Positions 43,159 to 54,690 of a stretch of DNA of 64,000 bases are shown here, piece by piece; the stretch's first letter is position 1; each line of letters begins with the position of its first letter. The stretch is from Roridomyces roridus. Taxonomy: Eukaryota; Basidiomycota; Agaricomycetes; Agaricales; Mycenaceae. The notes below the pieces were generated by a model. That model did not search any database, was not told the DNA's origin, and saw only the letters and a list, made by a program, of their open reading frames with translations. Where the stretch lies: the NCBI GenBank assembly GCA_029378245.1, contig JARKIF010000018.1, positions 186,001-250,000 on the forward strand. Direction: 5' to 3'. The position numbers were made by a program, and so were the translations under genes.

Positions 43159-46100
43159 TCAATTCAACGTCCCTGTTACTTCTTCCATCTTGATTCCCCA
43201 TTCTTTCGCTAGCCCCTCCTTCCACTCCTCCACCGTAATGATTGGAGCATCTTCGGCGTACCGAATCTCGAAAATTCTCTCGTCCCCGTCCACAGGTTTC
43301 ATACCCTCGGGCACCCGCACACTTTTGGCCATAACCCCGACGAATAGATCGTCTCCCTGCGGCGGAATCCGCAACCACCGATGTTTAGAATCACAGACTG
43401 TGATTTTCACCTCGGCCTCGGGATCCCGTATCCGCGCCAGACATTCCCTACAGAAATCGCGGTTGGAGCAATACATGCAATGATAAAAGTCCCGCTCAGA
43501 GTCAGCCTTGTTAGTGCAGCGGGACCCGTCGTGTGCTCGTCCATCACAAGTCCACCAAGTGATCGGCCACATCGCCCCTTGCAAGCGGTTTTGGACAATT
43601 CCATGCGCGACAGCCGTGATTTCAAGTTCGTTTTGGTTGGATGCAACGTCGGCATCTTCCACCGCACCTTGGTCGTCTTCTGGATTAGGCTGACGCTGCA
43701 TTTTAGGAACTGCGGCTGCTGCCGCCTCAAAAGCAGGATTGATGTGCGATCTGGCTGCTTCAACGCGTAAAAGCTGTTCCGAGACCTCGGGAACTGCCTT
43801 GTGAGCAGCCGTAATCGTCTCGGCGGCAAGCCTGTTGACAGTATCAAGCAGTTTGTCGTGCCGCGCTTCCACCCAACGCCGATACGGTGCTACCGGATCC
43901 TCAGCCTCAGCGTCCTCCGGTTCGCCGTTGAGTGTAACAGGCTGCATAGCCAGCCCCTCTGCAGAGACCTCGGGAACTGCCGCACGAACAGCATCAATCG
44001 TCTCGGCGGCAAGCCTGACATCATCAAGCAGTTTATCATGCCCCGCTTCCGCCTCCACCGTTTCGCCGTCGAGCGTAACATACTGCATAGCCAGCTCCTC
44101 TGCCTCATTTGTGACATCCTCGAAACGTAGGGCATCAACCACCAGGTCCGGTTGACCAAGGAACGTCAAAGCGATAGCGGCGTTCTTGTAATCCTGGTAG
44201 TGCTCCAGCGTCTTGTGCAGTGTGGAGAAACCGACACGATCGTTATCCGGCGTGTCGTCCGAGAGCACCTGTAACGAGTATCGGAAGCGCGGAAGCAGAA
44301 CCGCCCGTGCCTTATCTGCATCCCCGTTCAGCATGTGCAGGATGCCTAGGTACCCAATTGCATCGCAGCCCGGAGACCAAGTATCGATACCCGCCTCGGT
44401 TGCCAGCTTTTCCAGCTCAGCGAAATAGCGATCTCCATGCTTGCCATCAAGCAGATTCCGGAAGAAGTGGCCCGCGACCGCAGCTGCAGCTTCATAGTGG
44501 GCTGTGAAGGCGTTGGGCCCGCCGACATTGGACAACTGGTTTCGACAGGCTTGCCATAGTCGCAACGCTTCATTGACAGGTTCCGGGCGAGTGCTGCTGG
44601 TGCCATCGGGGGCCACAGCACCGTAGAAGTAGGACGCGACGCCGCGGTCATACAGGAGGATACCGCGGACTTCGTGCTCGGTAAAGTGCTGGTTGTCTTC
44701 CACTGGACGAGATTTATCATCTGGTGGGAGTGTCGCAGTTTGCATTGCCCGCGCAATATTCCGCATGAGGTCCTGGTCTGATCTCGCAACAGTGAAGATT
44801 TTGGCCATGAACGTGTCGTGCTTCGGGTCCGTCGCAACTGTCTGGAGGATGCCGGCTACACGGTCTATCCCGCCCTCGGCAGCGAGAGCATCCTTGAGTA
44901 GTTGCCGTGCTCCTTGAGCATCAGGGGAACCAACCCGCGCCTCGAGATAGCCTAGCTGCGCCTTCTTTGCTTGTTCCGCGTCCTCGCTATGACCGGCCAC
45001 GAGATAGTAATCGGCCGAACTGGTCAGGTCGCCGATTTGGAACGTGAAGGTCCCCAACTGCATGTTCAGGTCCATGATGTCTTTGGTTTCCGGCTTGGGC
45101 AGCGCTCCCTCTCGTTCGGCCGCCTTCAGGGCGAGCTTCATCTGGTCGATGGCATCCCCTATTTGATCCTGACGAGAATACGCTTCGGCCAAGCCGCGGT
45201 GGGATAGCCAGCTCGGGTCCTTTTCTTCGATGGAGCGTTGCCAGAGGGATATAATTGTCTGTGGGTCGACATATATTTTGCCCTCGGTGTGCGATTGAGC
45301 GAGGCGCTCGTACCACAGCGAGTCCAGGTCGGTTTCGGGCAGACCGAGGAAGTTCTGGCACCAGGCAGTGACGCGTTCCCAGCTCATCGGTGAGTCATCA
45401 GGTTTGGTATCGTCCTAATTGGTTGTGAGTGGATGGTCGAAAGGGAATGTGCGCCATAAACTCACCACCTCTGCCGTAACAAATTCTTCCAGCCACCAAG
45501 TTGCATTCTGGACGTTCCAGCTCCTCTCCCGTAAAAGTCCCTTTACCACCGTAGTCACGAGTTCCTTCAACATGCCCTTGGTTGGGGCGGAAGCTCGTTG
45601 CACCTCGTCTCGCCATTGCTTGTCCAATTTACGCGTAACGGCCGAGTCCATCACCCATTTCTGCAGATCCTTCATCTCGGACGCCAGCCAATACGTCTGC
45701 ATAAAGGAATCCTGGTGACGCTTGAGGATTTCGCCATCACGGAACAACATGTACAAGTTCCGGCCGATCTCGGCCTGCTCATCCGGCATCAGCCTCCCTT
45801 TATCCTCGTCCTCGAGTTCCCGCAGTCGATTCAGATGGTACGGTAGCCAGCAGACCAGGTACTTGCCGATCTTGGCTGTCTGCTCTTGGGGTGGACTATT
45901 CAAGAACCGGAACGCTCGCTGGACGATGGTATGATGCGCGTCGAATTCGTCTACTCTGATGGCACCCCGGCCGCCACCGCTGACCAATCCATTCGAGGAA
46001 TCGCCATCGAAATCAAACTTGAACTTGTCCCGGATGGACTTGTGCGCCAAATCCCACAGGAAATGGGCACACAGCTCCTGGCTAACGTTGTTGATTTTGA

Positions 46101-48301
46101 TTGACATGCTGATGGTCGGCTGATCAGCAGAGTACGAGGAACGGCTGGCCGCATCTCGTTCCTTCTGCAGATAATCCTTGACGCCATCCTGCCCGAAGAC
46201 GTAATCGGAGTCCTCGAGTTTGAGTACTGCGGCGTATTTGTGCTTTATGATGTATTGTAGGGAGGCGAGAGACTCTGTATCCGAGAAGAGGAACTGTATA
46301 GGAGTGTCATTCGGATTAATCTGGGAAACAGGTACGAAGACTGACCATAACGGCCTCCAACTGATCCAATGTTAGAGGCTCGTTGCTGAACAAAACCCAT
46401 TTGAGAAGCTCGTTCAGTTCGCCGATCTCTTCTGCCGTCAAAGACCGCTGCAGGGCTTTGATAGCCGCCTCGTGGCTGCTCATTGATTGGTCGAGGAGGT
46501 CGTCGAGGTCGCGCGCTGCGGAACGGGTGCTGAGCAGCCGCATCACGTCGTCGAGGCCAAACTGGAGCAAGGAGTAACTCCCTTTGACGTTCTTTGGTAG
46601 CTTCTCGACGATCTTGTCGTAAGCTCGCTGCTGATTGGAGTCAGGCCGCGTATTCTGCAGCATCCCCCGTTTGGCCAGAGCATCCTTGACGATGATGCGC
46701 ATGTCAGGCTCGTTGTTTTCTTCCAATCGGAAACGGAGCGCGCTGCCCACCGGCACCGTTGCGCTGACGAATCTGTCGTCCGTGCCGCTGAGGAGCACAC
46801 GGACACGCCCAGCCGGGTCTCCAGCAAGTTTGGGGCTGAATGCAAACTTGAGCAGCAACTCAGCCTGATCGTCAGGCAAGTATTCGAGGCCGTTAAAGAC
46901 GAGGTAGTAAATGGGTCCTGAGCCGGGCACTCCGATCTTCAGTTCTCCCCATAGCGCCTCGAGATTGTCGTCCAAGCGACGAAATGCAGCGGATGCATCC
47001 TTGGCATCGCACGCCTTGCTGAGCGTATTGCGGACGGTGGCATCCACGCGTGCGATCTGGAATGCCATATACTTGAGAGCAGAAGCGACGTTGTTCTTGC
47101 TGACAGATTTTTGGGTGCTGGCCGGAAAAAAGTAGTGCGCCACGTATGTGCGATCCTCCTCTTTGCGTTCCTCGAGACGTCGAGTGATGAGGGCGCTGGC
47201 TGATGTCTTTCCGGATGACGAAGGGCCCGATACAAGGAGGATGTGGGATGATGAGGCAGACGCCTCCCTATCCTTCATGGCGGCAGTCCACGCCAGATAG
47301 GTTTCGTGTGTCCAGATCCAGTCTCCCGTGCCGGGAAGACATCGTTCGGCGATACTGGTTAGCGTTTGAGTCGTCTTGGCATCAAGCCTAACCCTCTGCG
47401 GTACACCAAGTGTGTCGCGAATCTTGGTGAGGGTCTTCATACGGTCTGCGTCGTCCTTCAAAGCCTGAACACCCTTTTGCGTGTCCTGCACGGCCTGGTG
47501 CGTCTCGTCCACCGTTTTCCCAAACACGATGAAACGCTCGAGCAGGATTGCAACATCGTGCTTTGTCTCGACCACTGCTGCCAGGGTGAGAGTGCCCTCG
47601 ATATCGCGTTGCTGCTGCAGGACCCGTTTGAATTCGGTCATCTCGTCGGACAAGCCTGAATCATCATCAAAGACGGACTTGAGATGCCGAAGGAGGCGCG
47701 CTCGCCGGCTGCCCTGGCGGTACTTGACGACGTGAGCGCAAAGCTTCACAAAGCTCGTCAAAACGAGGTGGATTTGTTTCGCGAGGGCAGGGTCGATCTT
47801 TTCCATGGACCCATAGATCTGGAATTGGGAGAGAGCAGATGAAACCTCGCTGAAGACTTGGTCAACAGCATCGTTGTAGCCCTTGATAGCTTGGGGAATG
47901 TCGAATACGAAGGCCAAAGCGGAACTGGTTACGTTCGCCGCTACCGCAGGAATTGGGGTCTAAAAGGAGTCAGTAAGAGTTCTCGTGAAGATTGAATGAC
48001 GCACGAACGACGATACTTGAGAAACAGCGCCAACAAGCATCTTGAGATACTTGAGCGATTGGAGTCCGACGTTCTTCGCCTTGTCCCATTTATCCTCCGG
48101 TCCGGCGTCTGGCCCGTAAGACGCCTTCTCGATTCTCTTCTGCACATCCTCGAAACTCTTCATTTCGCCCCTTGTCAACGACTCGCCGCATATCTTCTCA
48201 AACTCCTTTGCCGCTGTTTCCCACATTTCCTTCATGATCGCGTCCCCATCCGAGGGCCTTGATGTCGACACCAGTGGTTCCGATGCTTGCAGTTCCCTCA
48301 T
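43159..48301 (-). CDS. NLR-like STAND NTPase with Goodbye-like, TPR-like and ZZ-like zinc-finger domains (copy 1)
   Basis: Four exons, 48301-48005, 47959-46346, 46293-45466 and 45414-43159, with 45-52-bp introns and all in phase 0, give 1,664 residues. Residues about 15-180 (EMWETAAKEFEKICGESL, PIPAVAANVTSSAL, AHVVKYRQ) resemble the fungal STAND N-terminal Goodbye domain. A P-loop GPSSSGKTS lies near residue 340, a Walker-B-like YLVFNGLEYLPDD follows, then RVLLSGTDD and a winged-helix-like segment (LNELLKWVLFSNEPLTLDQLEAV). The C-terminal half is helical with TPR-like units (SLAEAYSRQDQIGDAIDQMK). The last 100 residues hold six cysteines and further Cys/His ligands in a ZZ-like zinc-finger spacing (CX9CX12CX2CX4CX2C, then CX3H). 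STAND proteins oligomerise on nucleotide exchange after ligand sensing by their C-terminal repeats. The ligand is unknown. Confidence 0.85.
43780..44105 (-). repeat. Internal tandem duplication in NLR copy 1
   Basis: Two adjacent in-frame units at about 43965-44105 and 43780-43964 encode LAMQYVTLDGE..HDKLLDDVRLAAETI..VPEVS and LAMQPVTLNGE..HDKLLDTVNRLAAETI..VPEVS. The copy at 55-60 kb has a single unit at this place, so the duplication is specific to copy 1. The second unit carries the extra APYRRWVEAR segment. Confidence 0.7.
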
Positions 48302-48692
48302 TCTAGCTGAAAAGCAGTACGCGTTCGCAGGAAAGAAGGAAGACCAAGGACTCCGCAATGGGCAAAGTCTTAATAGAGATATCGACAGGCGCCTATGTGT
48401 TGAATGGCAGCGCTCACGAATTTATCACAGATTTGGGAACCCGACATTATCGGGTTACGAGGGCGCCGACGGTGACCAGAGATGGCGGTTGAGCAGGATG
48501 CTGCTCCGTTGCTGGTACGACTTTCGCATCGCCATAAGATGCTCGGATCCAGACGTCTGCATTGTGAGCGTCCCGAATTTTGCTCAGGAGGTCGTTCGGC
48601 GGCTTGCTGAATGGGAATAGGGCATCGCAATGAATAGAGACTCGTGCGTTTCAAGCATGGATGGACACGGGACAGAATAAGATCTAAAGCAG
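48302..48692. other. Upstream region of NLR copy 1
   Basis: Presumed promoter of the minus-strand NLR gene. No ORF of interest and no clear TATA element identified on the minus strand. Confidence 0.4.
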
Positions 48693-48696
48693 TGCA

Positions 48697-49143
48697 TCCA
48701 AGGGGGCATCGGGATCGGAATTTCGGATATAGGGTCGAAAAGTTTTTTTCGACCCTGGCTGGACCCCCCCCTCCTATATAAGGCAGATCATTCCCACGAT
48801 CATGTGATTTACCGGCGGTCCGAGCAATCCGCGGCTCCCAACCATAGGAAAAATATGTATTACAAACTTATTAGAGGACCCCAGTGTCAATTAGACCCAT
48901 CTCATGTGTACTTGAGCAATGATACACTTGTTGTCTGTGGCAATGTCTTGTGAGAGTCGATGAGACTGGCAGCAGTATTATGTAATATATCAGTCCCGAT
49001 TTGGAAATTTCAATCAAGAGTGTCCAATATGCTCCAAAACACATTTACTAATATACATATAGAAAATTTTTTCGAGCCCTCTCGGGACCCCCCCCCCCTC
49101 CCCCTCCCCTGGTACGAAATTTCGATCCCGGTGCCCCCTTGAG
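48697..49143. mobile_element. MITE-like element (about 450 bp) with inverted termini
   Basis: The left end at 48697 (CAAGGGGGCATCGGGATCG) and the right end read on the reverse strand from 49143 (CAAGGGGGCACCGGGATCG) match over about 30 bp, continuing through AATTTCG. TGCA flanks both sides (48693-48696 and 49144-49147) and may be a 4-bp target duplication, or part of a longer terminus. Each end also carries a C-run preceded by GGACC and an A/T run. There is no coding capacity. The superfamily is uncertain. Confidence 0.5.
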
Positions 49144-49147
49144 TGCA

Positions 49148-50038
49148 TCTATCAACAATGGTGACTCATGGCTTGATTCTAGTCTCTCTCGAGCAATTCT
49201 CGAGTCTCGACAATCGCTCCGTAACCTCCGCGAAATATAGCTTGATTCGTGCTCGCCGCTCAGCAAACTCTTTCTTCGTCCCACCGTGTCACGAAAACGG
49301 GGTTGGAGGAAACTGAGATGCCTCAATTGTATCAGGTACGAACGCCGTGGCGTACTTAGTAATGCCTCCCATTCAACTCAAGATGCATGGCACTCGGCAC
49401 CACGGACAACTGCGCGTACTGGCTCGCACGGAGATCAAGCAGCCACGCAGGTGCCGTCGCGGCTCGTCAGGAAGAGCCCTCGCCCTCCAGTTATTCAGAC
49501 ATCCGACGGAGAATGCTGCATAATCCATAGCCGGGTCTCTGAAGACAGGAGCTTGCTCTGCGCACTTTAATGATCTCATCCGCAGAGCCGCAGATCCTGC
49601 ACCCAGTCCCTAAAACGAACACCAGTCGACCGTCAACTTCAGTCTTGTAGAGTCTTCCTGAGTGGAAAACCAGCCTGGACGAATCAATTTATGCCTCTGG
49701 TGCGTGGGTTCGCTGTCGCCTTCATGGCTGGGCATTAAATATACATTTTTACAGCACGCTCCCCAGACGCGATCCGACGGCTCCGTGAGCACAACAGATG
49801 TTGAATGCGGAGGCTATGAGTATTAAAATATAGTACAATGGCGACCTGTGAGTGCATCAACTTGACTCCGCAACTGAGGGGCCGAGGAGGTGTGAAGTGA
49901 GACAGTCACGGGACCGCGCGTGTTCCGAGTCAATCGAAAACCTTGACTCTTCGAGAACTTCTGGTCCCCCAACGCAGTCGGCACTATCGCCCCTCGTACA
50001 ACTCCAGCTTCTGCTCCCAAACTCATTGCCATTTGGAC
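49148..50038. other. Intergenic region upstream of the F-box gene
   Basis: No gene with recognisable domains. An in-frame TTG upstream of the F-box start extends that frame but has no similarity to the family, so the region is treated as promoter and leader. Confidence 0.45.
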
Positions 50039-51424
50039 ATGCACCCAATCCACCATATCCCTTGCGAAATTCTTTCCGAGATATTCGTACAATGCCTCCC
50101 CTCGGAGTACTTTAGCGCCGACCCTTCCACTGCGCCTCTGGTTCTGGCGGCTGTTGGCAGCGACTGGCGCAGATTATCCATTGCGACCCCCAGACTATGG
50201 AGCAGAATCTCCCTGCCATTGCTACGGAGCTTAGGGGACAACTCCGGTATCATCCAAATGTTTCAATGTTGGCTCGCCCGTAGTGGAGGCTGCCCTCTAT
50301 CCATCGACGCATTCTGCCTGGGAAGGTCGAAGGATAATACTCCAAATTCAATCCCACCGGTTCTCCTTCATGCCTTGAACGAGTGCTCCTCGCGTTGGCA
50401 AGAGGTCAAATTCATGTTCTCCGCAGACGATTTTCGTCGGCTGCAGGCAAAAAATGGTCTTCCTCTCCTGAGGAAGCTTGATGTCACTGTCGTAGGGTCG
50501 CCGCCGGAGATTCCCCTCACAATCTTCGGCAACGCTCCCGCTATTCGGGTTGTTCAGTTGGGCGGGGGGGTGAGCTTGAGCAATTTCACTTTTCCGATGG
50601 GCCAATTGCGCTGCATCCACACCCCTTCTCTTTCCGTTGGGCAATTCATCCACATTTTGCGCGAGGCCACAAACCTTGTGGAATTTGGCACATGTGTAGA
50701 CGTCATGGAGACGCTCCCTACGTCGAGGACCGACGTACAAGCCGGCAACCTCCGGTCGCTCTCCCTCTATCTTCCAGACCCAAATTGGATCAACCTCCTC
50801 GACTCGCTGACATGCCCCACCCTTGAAACTTTGACACTCAAGTCTTACGGCTACTCCCCTATTCCAGCCAACCATCTTTCGAGATTCATCTCTCGTTCCC
50901 CCCTTCGTTTTCTGAGCATCGGACTGCCACGCTCAGAGGCAGCTCTCAACGATCTGCCAGAGTGTCTCTCAGCAGCGCCCCGCCTAGAGGAACTTTCCAT
51001 CAAATACCTCGGGCAGGAACCTGCGTACGACCTCTTCCGTCGCATGTCAATCGTCCACCCAGCCGAGTCGCATTCGTTCCTCCCATTCCTCCACACCCTC
51101 ATCATCGGAGTGCGTCCGCAGGCGCTTTATGCGCAGAATCGGAATCGTGACCGTGGTTGGACATATGAAGAGGTGCTGCCGATGCTGGTTAATCGCTGGA
51201 ATGTGCACCCTGCTGCTGATGCCGCTCTGACATCTGCACGATTGAGGGCTTTCCACCTCGATGTCACTGACTTGGACAAAGATCAAAGTCCTACTCCTAG
51301 TCCTCCGCTGAAGCTTCCCAAGCGCGGGTCGGTGGTGTTTGCGCAGATGCAGGCGTTGGTTGCCGAAGGAATGAGGATTTGGATAGACGAGGAGGCTGAG
51401 GAGGAGTGTATGCACGAATATTAG
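50039..51424 (+). CDS. F-box protein with LRR-like C-terminus
   Basis: Single-exon gene of 461 residues starting MHPIHHIPCEILSEIFVQCL, the very common agaricomycete F-box signature (IPxEILxEIFxxCLP). W-R-RLS-ATPRLWSRISLPL follows at about residues 45-60. The remainder consists of repeated Leu-rich segments (LPLLRKLDVTVVG, LRSLSLYLPDP, CPTLETLTLKSYG, LRFLSIGLP, APRLEELSIKYLG), typical of the substrate-recognition repeats of this expanded family. Such proteins dock targets to SCF ubiquitin ligases through Skp1. The first methionine of the F-box was chosen because upstream sequence in frame lacks an ATG and similarity. It lies between two NLR copies, where it may be a bystander or a partner. Confidence 0.8.
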   Translation: MHPIHHIPCEILSEIFVQCLPSEYFSADPSTAPLVLAAVGSDWRRLSIATPRLWSRISLPLLRSLGDNSGIIQMFQCWLARSGGCPLSIDAFCLGRSKDNTPNSIPPVLLHALNECSSRWQEVKFMFSADDFRRLQAKNGLPLLRKLDVTVVGSPPEIPLTIFGNAPAIRVVQLGGGVSLSNFTFPMGQLRCIHTPSLSVGQFIHILREATNLVEFGTCVDVMETLPTSRTDVQAGNLRSLSLYLPDPNWINLLDSLTCPTLETLTLKSYGYSPIPANHLSRFISRSPLRFLSIGLPRSEAALNDLPECLSAAPRLEELSIKYLGQEPAYDLFRRMSIVHPAESHSFLPFLHTLIIGVRPQALYAQNRNRDRGWTYEEVLPMLVNRWNVHPAADAALTSARLRAFHLDVTDLDKDQSPTPSPPLKLPKRGSVVFAQMQALVAEGMRIWIDEEAEEECMHEY

Positions 51425-51606
51425 GTGTCGAGTATGTAGCAAACGAACTCTTCCTCTCGGAATGCTGCTAGATGATGGATAGCCGTCAGAGGGATCGTCA
51501 AGAACCACCCGGAGTTCACGCAACACGCTCGTATGACCCAATTCGACGCGTTCAAGCAGATCAAATAGATTCGCAGCCCTATTTAAAATATCTTGACAGA
51601 TGGCGC

Positions 51607-51614
51607 ATATAAGG
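51607..51614 (+). promoter_or_regulatory. TATA-like box of the small hydrophobic peptide gene
   Basis: ATATAAGG lies 44 bp before the start codon at 51658, close enough to be the core promoter if the transcript leader is short. Confidence 0.45.
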
Positions 51615-51657
51615 GGAGCTCCTGACCGCCTTCTGCTTCCACACCCAGCATCAAGAC

Positions 51658-51904
51658 ATGGGCTCAGTTCTCAGCGCTCTCGGTGACGGGTAAGCAGAAC
51701 ACGTCTTTTCGGATTCTGAGCCTCAGTCGTCCACAGACTCAAGGCTATCGTCTCCGGTTTAGCGGACTTGATAATGGCGGTCGTTGGCGCGGTCCTCAAG
51801 GCGAGTCTTCTTTCTCAGGGAGGACGAATGAAGCCTGACGAGGGCTACAGATTACGGTCGCCATTCTCGACCTTGTTATTGACCTGCTCACCTGTCGCTG
51901 CTGA
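51658..51904 (+). CDS. 49-residue hydrophobic peptide, three exons, one GC-AG intron
   Basis: Exons 51658-51689, 51737-51800 and 51851-51904 join in frame to a 49-residue peptide beginning MGSVLSALGDGLKAIVSG, then a nearly uninterrupted hydrophobic stretch rich in Ala, Val, Ile and Leu, and ending CRC. Intron 1 is GTAAGC..CACAG; intron 2 uses a rare GC donor (GCGAGT..TACAG). Small proteins of this layout (MGS start, amphipathic or hydrophobic helices, Cys-containing end) occur as multicopy families in agaricomycetes as far as I recall; their function is not established. A second small frame at 51948-52043 (MQWFESQYKSHN..CCCFGKSGRRRYRN) carries a Cys/Arg-rich tail and may be an alternative last exon. 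The gene is too short for standard ORF searches. Confidence 0.6.
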
Positions 51905-52512
51905 TTAGTCTCCCTTTTCGTCGAGCCCTCGAAAGAATCTCACATCAATGCAGTGGTTCGAGAGCCAGTATAAGTCGCACAACGAGAAGGAGGGAGGCTG
52001 CTGTTGCTTCGGCAAGTCAGGAAGGCGCCGCTACCGAAACTAAATGAGTTTCCTCTATAACCCACGGCCTCCTCTATACCTCACGACGATTAATGAGATT
52101 CATGATCTTCTTTTGCCGTTGGGCGTATTTCGATTCAAGGCTGGCGTATTGCCAGCAAGTTGAGCCCGTCATGGATTCAAGGTAAACTGGGTCGTAGCCT
52201 CTAGTGGTTGTTGCATCGAGTCAAAGCAGTGGTGAGTGCAAGATGCAAGTTGGATTCAAAGTGGCCGGCAATTACATTTGATGGCGGCCGATAACTTGTC
52301 TTCTTCCCTCATGCCGCCCACTGTTGGTATTTCATGCCGCCCCACTTACTGGCTCTATTCTCCCCTCTTCCATGGCTCCGAGAGAGTATCCGTGGGAATG
52401 CTTCATTCGTCCATGCCAGCCACCCGCAGAATGCATAAGAAACAGGGGAATATGCCAGCCACCCCAGCTCTCGCTTTCGACTCGCTCTCATCGCACTCGC
52501 TTCAGGAGTCCA
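51905..52512. other. Spacer between the peptide gene and the kinase gene
   Basis: Contains the possible alternative tail exon mentioned for the peptide gene (51948-52043) and the presumed kinase promoter. Nothing else recognised. Confidence 0.45.
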
Positions 52513-54183
52513 ATGTTTTCAACTGTCAAGGTATGTCACCTCGCCTAATCTCTGCTCGTGTACTCATCCAACCTCTAGTCCGCTCTTCGTCGTCAGAGCT
52601 CGCAGCTCACCACACTCTCTAAGACTCGTTCCGGCAAGGTGATTCCTTTATTCTAAGACTCTTCATCATACTGACGCCGCTCAGACTCCCAGCACCACCG
52701 CTCGCGGCCTCAGTGTCGATGATTTCGACGGCCTCTCCAAGCTCGGACAAGGCAGCTTTGGAAATGTCTTCCTCGTACGGGAGAAGAAGACAAGTCGTCA
52801 TTACGCACTCAAGCAGCTGGCCAGAGGCTCCACCAACGCTCATGTCGAGCAGTGCATTCTCCGCACCAACACCCAGGACCCCGCTTCACCGTCGTCTCTT
52901 CTCCCGCTCGTCGCCAGCTGGTCGGACCCGGCAAACCACAATTTTCTCACGGTCCGTATCATATTCACAGTCCTCCAACGCCATCTGAATCTCTCGCTCT
53001 AGGAGTGGTACAGCGGCGACCTCGCTTCTTTCCTCGGCCAGCAGCCTCTCTTCCCGGAGCTCACCAAACTGTGGATCGCGCAGTTGGTAAGTCGAGCATT
53101 GATATTCCTTTGAACCAGCAGGCTCATTGCATGTCTAGGTGGTTGCAGTCGAGGCTCTCCACGAGCGGGGCGTCGTGCACCGCGACATCAAGCCCGAAAA
53201 CATTTTTGTCACCGCCGCAGGCAACCTCGTCCTCGGCGACCTCGGTCTCGCCAAGCCGCTGGGGGACACGTCGATGTTCGGAGGGGATGAGCCTGACTTT
53301 ATCGACCTGACCGTCGACCCCAACGCCGAGTCAGACTCGTTCTTTAGGCCCAGCCCCAACAGCCAGCCTCGCTGGACCACGGAGCAATCTGGCACGGCGC
53401 TGTGGGCTTCCCCGGCTCAACACTCCGGAACCCCGTACCGACTTGAAGCCGATGTATTCAGTCTCGGCCTGCTGCTCTTCGAGATGTGTACAGCTCGTAT
53501 GCCTTTCGGCACCACGGCCACCAACCGTGCGGAACCGGAGTACGCCTATGCCTGGTCTCCGGTCCAGTACTACCCGGACGACGAGGTCGATGCTCTGACG
53601 AAGGATTTGATCGACGGGATGCTCGCCAAGGTGTTCTTCGGGCGCCTCACCATCAAGGAGGTAAAGGCTCATCGGTACTTCCAAGGCCTGTGGGTAATCT
53701 CATTTTTTTCATTCCAACCGTTGCTCAGTACTCTATAGCGACTGGAATGTCGTGGCTTGTCACCAAGTGCCTGTACCCTGGGTGCCCACGCCGTCCGTTA
53801 CTCCCACCGACGCTGACCCTATGCTGCTCATCTCTCCCGGTTTACCCTCCTCCATTGACGAATTTTTCTTCGTCTCTGATGCTTTCTTGGCTTCGCCAAT
53901 CTCTCCCCCGTCCACCCTCAAGTCCCGCTTCAAGCGCGTGTTCCAGCGCAGAACGGTCAAGACTCGGGCTACTGGAATCGTCAAAAACCACGTTGATATT
54001 CCGGTGCCGTATGAAGAGCAACATAGACAAGTCAAAGATGACCAAGTTCGCGCAGCATCCGATTTTTCGGCAAGCGTTCTTGCGTTCTGGGGCAAGTATA
54101 AATCGTCGGATGGTCAAGGCGTCAAGGAGGTCGTCAAGGACAAGATTGAAGGCCCAAGCTACTTCAAGGGTCCCGGTTGCTAG
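52513..54183 (+). CDS. Ser/Thr protein kinase with DLG in place of DFG
   Basis: Six exons, 52513-52530, 52579-52638, 52685-52951, 53003-53086, 53139-53689 and 53739-54183, give 474 residues with continuous phase. The start MFSTVK at 52513 is chosen because it splices in frame to SALRRQSSQLTTLS and then to the kinase domain. Kinase motifs: Gly-rich loop GQGSFG (residues 47-52), Lys in YALK (residue 69), HRDIKPEN (Asp159) and DLG at 177-179 where most kinases have DFG. The activation segment is long and acidic (GDEPDFIDLTVD) and lacks a clear APE. The tail after the domain is Ser/Pro-rich with a basic cluster. All catalytic Lys and Asp residues are present, so it may be active. Substrates are unknown. 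Confidence 0.8.
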
Positions 54184-54690
54184 CTCTCGTTCGGTGTTCG
54201 CGTCGCCTCTTGGTTCCGTCGGCGAGCATGGTGCTCGCAAGTCGTCTTGGGCCGTCTTATGTGAATGGTTTTATCCGGTGTCGCTGTCATCGTTCTCTGC
54301 TGCTCCTCGACAAATCGCATCCAAACTGCATCGCCATCTCATCCGATTCGAAATATCTCGTCTCTCGCGTCCGCTCTCGCTCTCGCTCTCGCTCTCGCTC
54401 TCGCACCCGCAATCGCAATCGCACGCAATCCTCTCGGGTGGGCACAGCTCACCGTTGACGGTATCAGCATCAGCATCACCACCGGCCGGCGCCGCTTTTT
54501 GTTTCGCGTGCCGGGAGCACTGGTTTCTTTTTGGAGAGAAAGGAGGGAGCGGGAGGTGGTTGGGGGGAGGCGGCTGTACGATATTACGATTCGCGGTGTA
54601 TGGAAAATAAATAAATAATGTCCGCCAGGGAAAATCGCGCGTGTGTTTGTGACTGTTGACGCGCTTTGATGCGCACTTGATCTCGCCTTG
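54184..54690. other. Intergenic region with a short microsatellite
   Basis: Kinase 3' flank. A CTCTCG-type hexanucleotide run lies at about 54373-54403. No gene recognised. Confidence 0.45.

Noticed and set aside
48770..48782. TATATAAGG as promoter of NLR copy 1
   Set aside because: It lies inside the MITE-like element and on the wrong strand for the minus-strand gene.
49943..50038. N-terminal extension of the F-box protein
   Set aside because: It begins with TTG, and the family signature begins right at the ATG at 50039.
54373..54403. CTCTCG hexanucleotide run as a functional repeat
   Set aside because: It is an ordinary short microsatellite with no further structure.
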